Source: Lachnospiraceae bacterium
Lineage (GTDB): Bacteria > Bacillota > Clostridia > Lachnospirales > Lachnospiraceae
Assembly: GCA_022797535.1 (NCBI GenBank)
Contig: JAAWKU010000020.1
Span: forward strand, 1 to 64,000
Length of the DNA: 64,000 bases
Direction of reading: 5' to 3'
The translations under genes and the position numbers were made by a program. Shown one piece after another: positions 59,167 to 64,000 of the stretch (position 1 is the stretch's first letter; each line of letters begins with the position of its first letter). The notes beneath the pieces were generated by a model. It was not told where the DNA came from. It searched no databases and saw only the letters and a program-made list of their open reading frames with translations.

Positions 59167-59802
59167 CTACCCCTGCTCAAACTTCTCCCGCAGCTTCCCC
59201 AGCGCCTTCTTCTCGATCCGGCTCACATAACTCCGTGAAATTCCCAACCGCTCCCCGATCTCGCACTGGGTCAATTCCCGGTTTCCCCATAGTCCGTACC
59301 GCAGCAACAGGATTTCCCGCTCCCGTTCCGTCAGTTCCTGCTGCATCAGCGTCATAAGCCTTTGCACATTGCCGCGATATTCCAGGGCCTCCACTACATC
59401 CTGCTGCTCCTGTTCGATCACGTCCATCAGGTGAATCTCGTTCCCCTCTTTGTCCTGCCCGATGGGTTCGAAAAGGGATACCTCCCTGGAAGTCTTTTTC
59501 TTGCTGCGCAGCAGCATCAAGAGTTCATTGTCGATACACCTGCAGGCATATGTGGCCAGCCTGCCCTTGCCTGCGTCAAAAGTGTCTATGGCCTTAATCA
59601 GACCGATACAGCCGATAGAAATCATATCTTCCATATCTTCATCCACGTTCTGGTATTTTTTGACTACATGAGCCACCAGGCGCAGATTACGCTCTATGAG
59701 GGTGTCCTTGGCAGCCTGGGCCTGGTCGGCGTCTCCTTCCCTGAGCAGGCGGACATAGTGAGCTTCTTCTCCAGAGGTCAAGGGCTTTTGAAAGGTCTTC
59801 AA
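59167..59802 (-). CDS. sigK: sporulation sigma factor SigK (uninterrupted)
   Basis: IERNLRLVAHVVKKYQNVDEDMEDMISIGCIGLIKAIDTFDAGKGRLATYACRCIDNELLMLLRSKKKTSREVSL; HTH ELTQCEIGERLGISRSYVSRIEKKALGKL. Confidence 0.92.
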   Translation of the reverse strand: MKTFQKPLTSGEEAHYVRLLREGDADQAQAAKDTLIERNLRLVAHVVKKYQNVDEDMEDMISIGCIGLIKAIDTFDAGKGRLATYACRCIDNELLMLLRSKKKTSREVSLFEPIGQDKEGNEIHLMDVIEQEQQDVVEALEYRGNVQRLMTLMQQELTEREREILLLRYGLWGNRELTQCEIGERLGISRSYVSRIEKKALGKLREKFEQG

Positions 59803-60006
59803 TCGTAGCCTCCACAGGATACTCTTACCTCTAGTCTATGTAATCAGGACATTTTTCGTGCCTTTCCCACTCTCTACTATTTCCGCTCCTGACTCCCTCA
59901 CGCCATGACATGCCATCAGCTAAATTCATCCCTTGTCGCCGCCCCATCCCCAGGCTTTCAAACCATCTGAAACGGCACCCCCCACCGCTGCCGTTTCATC
60001 CTAAAA

Positions 60007-61233
60007 TCATGTAATCGGCGGCTCCAGAAAATCCGCCATCACCATATTGGCTACATCCAATCCCCGCTCCGTCAGATACAGGTATTTTTCTCCAGTCTTG
60101 TCCTGATAGTCCAGTAACCCTAATGCAATATATCGATCTATAACCTCTCCATACACCTCTTCCAGCCTCCGGTGGAAAAATCTATAAAATGTTCCTGCGC
60201 ATACTCCCTCCGTCAGACGCAGGCCCAGAAACATAAATTCTTCCATCTGCTCCGCCATTGACAACAGGCTGGACGGCTCTCTCTGTCTCAAAGGGGCCTC
60301 CAGATAAGAAGTCAGTTCTCTCCCATTCCGGAATCGGACATTATCCACCAGCGAAGCCGCGCCTATGCCAAAACCCAGATAGTTTTCCCTGGTCCAATAC
60401 CCCACATTATGCCGACACTCGCCCCCCGCCTTTGCATAGTTGGAGATCTCATAGCGCTGATACCCGTACTCCCGTAAAACCCGCTCCGTCAGCCCATATA
60501 GCGCCCGGTCCGTCTCCTCGTCCGGCAGTTTCAGTTCTCCGTCCTCATAGCGCCTGGCAAAATCCGTTCCCTCCTCCAGGATCAGACTGTAGGCGGAAAT
60601 ATGCTCCGGCCCGGGCACAAGCTCCGCCACCCTTCTTAGTGTGGTCTCATAAGAAGCAGGGGTTTGACCCGGCAAGCCGCTCATCAGATCCACATTGATT
60701 CTGGAAAATCCTGCTGCCACCGCCCCCTGGTAGGCATCCAGAAACTGCCTCCAGGTATGAATCCTCCCCAGCTCTTTCAGTTCCTCATCCCAGGATGACT
60801 GCAAGCCCAGACTCAGACGGTTTATTCCCGCCTTATAATACCGTCTCAGAGCATCTCGGTCCGCCGTCCCCGGGTTGACCTCCATGGAAATTTCTGCCTC
60901 CGGCAGAACCCGGTAGCATTGACGCAGGATATCCATTATCTTCTCGATGTGTCCCGACGCAAGCAGACTGGGCGTACCGCCCCCGATAAAGACTGTGGTC
61001 ACCTCAAAACCCGCATACGCCTCCGCCCGGCCCCGCATCTCCCGCTCCAGCGCCCCCACATATTGATCCTGTACTTCCCGCCCCGCCGGAGCGGACAGGA
61101 AATCACAATATCCGCATTTGCGCATGCAGAAAGGAATATGAATATATATTTCCGTATTTTTCACCTCTGCCTCTGTTACGCCATCCCCAACAGACCTCAT
61201 AAACCCTTCATTAATACGGATGCCGTCTGACAT
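60007..61233 (-). CDS. hemW: radical SAM heme chaperone HemW
   Basis: IYIHIPFCMRKCGYCDFLS; VFIGGGTPSLL; EVNPGTADRDALRRYYKAGINRLSLGLQS. Confidence 0.92.
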   Translation of the reverse strand: MSDGIRINEGFMRSVGDGVTEAEVKNTEIYIHIPFCMRKCGYCDFLSAPAGREVQDQYVGALEREMRGRAEAYAGFEVTTVFIGGGTPSLLASGHIEKIMDILRQCYRVLPEAEISMEVNPGTADRDALRRYYKAGINRLSLGLQSSWDEELKELGRIHTWRQFLDAYQGAVAAGFSRINVDLMSGLPGQTPASYETTLRRVAELVPGPEHISAYSLILEEGTDFARRYEDGELKLPDEETDRALYGLTERVLREYGYQRYEISNYAKAGGECRHNVGYWTRENYLGFGIGAASLVDNVRFRNGRELTSYLEAPLRQREPSSLLSMAEQMEEFMFLGLRLTEGVCAGTFYRFFHRRLEEVYGEVIDRYIALGLLDYQDKTGEKYLYLTERGLDVANMVMADFLEPPIT

Positions 61234-61377
61234 GCCTGTCCGGGGCAGAACGTTGTCAAAAATTTTTATTTACAAATTTACTGTGTTGTATCTAATCAGA
61301 CTGTATGCAAATGATTACAACACCTAAATAGGAAGATGGACATTTTAACTCCTTCATAAGCAGAAAAAGATTCCGGC

Positions 61378-61911
61378 TCATGAACCTTCTTTGATCAACC
61401 CCAATTCTACTGCCATAGAAGGATTCAATACCAGTACATCCGCTTTCCATATCTTTCTATAACGTAACAGCCTTGTCTCAAGTTCCGCCTTAGGACCACC
61501 TAACCAGCTTTCTTCAGCCTCTGCGATCACAAGAACAAACCTGATCTTACTCCCCATATATGTCCGCTTTTTAACAATTTTTTCTCCCACACTGTCACTG
61601 TACCCATTTATCCCCAGCACAGTTGCAGAAAACATATTAATAGAATCGACAAATTTGTCCGCTATTTCACTATAATATTGCTCATACTTTTTCTGTTTAT
61701 CCTCACTGTCGTTCTTGTTGGCCTCATTGGGGCAAGTCTTTTTGGCTTCTACAAACAAAACATTTTCACCCGCTGTCAAATAAATAAATTCTACTGTTTT
61801 GATTCCTTCCCCAGTCTTCCGGTGTATATCCGAATGCTCAATATGAAACAATTGTTCCTTTTCCAGATTATCAAATTTTACACCCGGCTCAATTATGGGT
61901 TCAGCCCTCAT
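61378..61911 (-). CDS. putative PD-(D/E)XK-type nuclease partner of AAA ATPase
   Basis: VEFIYLTAGENVLFVEAKKTCP (ExK motif); 4-bp overlap with ATPase gene. Confidence 0.55.
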   Translation of the reverse strand: MRAEPIIEPGVKFDNLEKEQLFHIEHSDIHRKTGEGIKTVEFIYLTAGENVLFVEAKKTCPNEANKNDSEDKQKKYEQYYSEIADKFVDSINMFSATVLGINGYSDSVGEKIVKKRTYMGSKIRFVLVIAEAEESWLGGPKAELETRLLRYRKIWKADVLVLNPSMAVELGLIKEGS

Positions 61912-62942
61912 AATTTCACCCCTATCTCATCTCTGTAAATCTGTAAATATGTTTTGGTTATTGGGTTATTCTCCAGCAAAGTAAACTGTTCACTGGTCTC
62001 ACAGCATACGCCTCCCCCTTCGGGCTGAAAATAGAAGGAATAGTATGATACCAAATCCTCCTGTGCCTTTTTGATATCAATATACTTCGCCAAAAAGTAA
62101 TTATGAGTGGATAGGAATATTTGTACACCATTTCTGTATAATTCCAACAACAATTCTGCCACTGTGGACAGATAGGCAGGATTTACATTTGCCTCTGGCT
62201 CATCCCAAAACAGAATGGAGCCTTTTTCCAGAGTACCATTCTTAGCCAGAAGCCACAAAAGGCCCATTTTTTTGATTCCCTCCGCAACAAGACTGAATTC
62301 CTGTTTCGAACTGCCCTTTTTTAAGTAAAATTCATCTTTGTCTCCGTCATAGACCACCTGTCCGTCCGTCATTTTTTCTATTCTTTTTAGCATTGCTGCC
62401 CTGGCTGTAGGATTTTTTCCCATCGTAATATCGATTTTTGCGGAGTTAATTATGTCGATATACGTATCATCAAATCTGACATTATCTACACTTGTTGCGG
62501 CGGCAAGCTTATAACTATGAGAGAGGATTTCTTTAGCGGGAATAAAGATACTGGAATTGTCCTTAAATTCCTTTTCCCACTTTTCCTTCCCTCTCACATC
62601 TGCCGCACTCTTTTTGGTCTTTTTATCAAAGGTAATCTCCAGATGCGCATCTGTCCTTTTATCATCATTCGCCGCATTGACCCTGATCTTTGCAATATGA
62701 TTACCCTTTCGTCTATCCACAAGTCTGGAAATACGAAAGTCATCTGGCATCATGGTACGAACAATTTTCTGTCCGAAATCAGTATCCATGCGGTTAGATC
62801 TGCAAGCTGAATATAATATTTTTAACATGTGCGTCTTTCCTGTAGCATTTTCCCCGATAAAGACATTGATTCCATTGCAGAAATCTATCGCCACTTTTTC
62901 AAACACTGTTATATTTTCAATCTTTACACTTTTAAGTTTCAT
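61908..62942 (-). CDS. RecF/OLD-like AAA ATPase
   Basis: INVFIGENATGKTHMLKILYSA (Walker A); KGSILFWDEPEANVNPAYLSTVAELLLELYRNGVQIFLSTHNYFLAKYI (Walker B, switch His). Confidence 0.9.
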   Translation of the reverse strand: MKLKSVKIENITVFEKVAIDFCNGINVFIGENATGKTHMLKILYSACRSNRMDTDFGQKIVRTMMPDDFRISRLVDRRKGNHIAKIRVNAANDDKRTDAHLEITFDKKTKKSAADVRGKEKWEKEFKDNSSIFIPAKEILSHSYKLAAATSVDNVRFDDTYIDIINSAKIDITMGKNPTARAAMLKRIEKMTDGQVVYDGDKDEFYLKKGSSKQEFSLVAEGIKKMGLLWLLAKNGTLEKGSILFWDEPEANVNPAYLSTVAELLLELYRNGVQIFLSTHNYFLAKYIDIKKAQEDLVSYYSFYFQPEGGGVCCETSEQFTLLENNPITKTYLQIYRDEIGVKL

Positions 62943-62977
62943 ACACCGTCCCCCTTAACACTGCCATCCCCATACCG

Positions 62978-64000
62978 TCATTTCCGATCATCCAGCTTCA
63001 GCACGCTCATAAATGCCTTCTGGGGAATCTCCACGCTGCCGATCTGGCGCATACGCTTCTTACCCTCCTTCTGCTTCTCCAGCAGCTTCTTTTTCCGGGT
63101 AATATCGCCGCCATAGCACTTGGCCAGCACATCCTTGCGCATAGCCTTGACTGTCTCCCTGGCGATGATCTTGCCTCCCACCGCCGCCTGGATGGGAATT
63201 TCAAACAGATGCCTGGGAATCTCGTCTTTCAGCTTCTCGCACATCTTCCTGCCCCGCTCGTAAGCAGAATCCGCATGAACGATAAAGGACAGCGCGTCCA
63301 CTTCCTCCCGGTTAATCAGGATGTCCAGCTTCACCAGGCTGGACTGCTCGTACCCTTTCAGATCATAGTCAAAGGAAGCATAGCCCCGGGAGCGGGACTT
63401 CAGCGCGTCAAAAAAGTCATAGATAATTTCGTTCAGAGGCAGTTCATATTTCAGCAGCGCCCTGGTTCCTTCAATATATTCCATGCCCAGATACCGTCCC
63501 CGCCTCTCCTGACAGAGTTCCATAATGGAGCCGATGAATTCGCTGGTCACCATGATTTCCGCATTGACGATGGGTTCCTCCATATATTCGATCTCCGAGG
63601 GATCCGGCAGATTGGAAGGATTGGTCAGTTCGATGACTTCTCCGTTGGTCCGGTGCACTTTATAAATTACCCCCGGCGCAGTGGTCACCAGATCCAGATT
63701 ATATTCCCTCTCCAGCCGCTCCTGAATGATCTCCAGATGTAAAAGTCCCAGGAATCCGCACCGAAACCCAAAACCCAAAGCCACCGATGTCTCCGGCTCA
63801 TAGTTCAAAGACGCGTCATTTAACTGCAGCTTCTCCAAAGCGTCCCGCAAGTCGGGATACTTGGCGCCGTCCGCCGGATACATGCCGCAATACACCATGG
63901 ACTGCACCTTCTTATAGCCGGGCAGCGGCTCCCCGCAGGGATTGCCGTCATCCGTCACCGTATCCCCCACCGCCGTATCCTTCAGGTTCTTAATGGAAGC
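62978..64000 (-). CDS. lepA: elongation factor 4 (LepA), 5' end beyond window
   Basis: [69 protein letters not shown]; frame open to 64000. Confidence 0.96.
   Translation of the reverse strand, partial: ASIKNLKDTAVGDTVTDDGNPCGEPLPGYKKVQSMVYCGMYPADGAKYPDLRDALEKLQLNDASLNYEPETSVALGFGFRCGFLGLLHLEIIQERLEREYNLDLVTTAPGVIYKVHRTNGEVIELTNPSNLPDPSEIEYMEEPIVNAEIMVTSEFIGSIMELCQERRGRYLGMEYIEGTRALLKYELPLNEIIYDFFDALKSRSRGYASFDYDLKGYEQSSLVKLDILINREEVDALSFIVHADSAYERGRKMCEKLKDEIPRHLFEIPIQAAVGGKIIARETVKAMRKDVLAKCYGGDITRKKKLLEKQKEGKKRMRQIGSVEIPQKAFMSVLKLDDRK

Noticed and set aside
59167-59802. sigK interrupted by a skin element
   Set aside because: The sigK frame is continuous from regions 2 to 4 with no insertion.

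Overview
64 kb chromosomal window from a low-to-mid-GC Firmicute, most likely Lachnospiraceae/Clostridia (intact sigK, a large 2-hydroxyacyl-CoA dehydratase activase, DUF6179-like gene, lepA/hemW neighbourhood). Nearly all genes are on the minus strand; most long plus-strand ORFs in the track are mirror frames. The left edge cuts an M16 peptidase gene (absent from the ORF track) and the right edge cuts lepA. The standout region is a co-directional ~22-27 kb Tad/Flp-type pilus locus (about 58705 down to 36473, possibly 31240): CpaE/TadZ, TadA/CpaF ATPase, TadB, TadC, small Flp-like pilin, TadG-like protein, prepilin peptidase. It contains two TadE-like pseudopilin genes whose 3' ends encode polymorphic-toxin domains. 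One ends in a barnase/RNase N1-type domain that keeps all four barnase catalytic positions and is followed by a barstar-like gene. The other ends in a CdiA_C-like tRNase domain and is followed by a small AT-rich putative immunity gene. Both fusions share a DTSxWTExxW pre-toxin motif, a P/S/T linker and short nucleotide identity at the junction. The same gene train carries a Ser/Thr kinase, PP2C phosphatase and FHA protein, resembling T6SS post-translational control. I propose a Gram-positive Tad-pilus contact-dependent toxin delivery system. A second candidate is a two-gene AAA ATPase plus putative PD-(D/E)XK nuclease cassette between hemW and lepA. Several unrelated short tandem repeats (10, ~21, 24, 26 bp) lie in intergenic spaces. 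No tRNA, rRNA, CRISPR array or transposase was seen. No searches were run; family names come from motif recognition.
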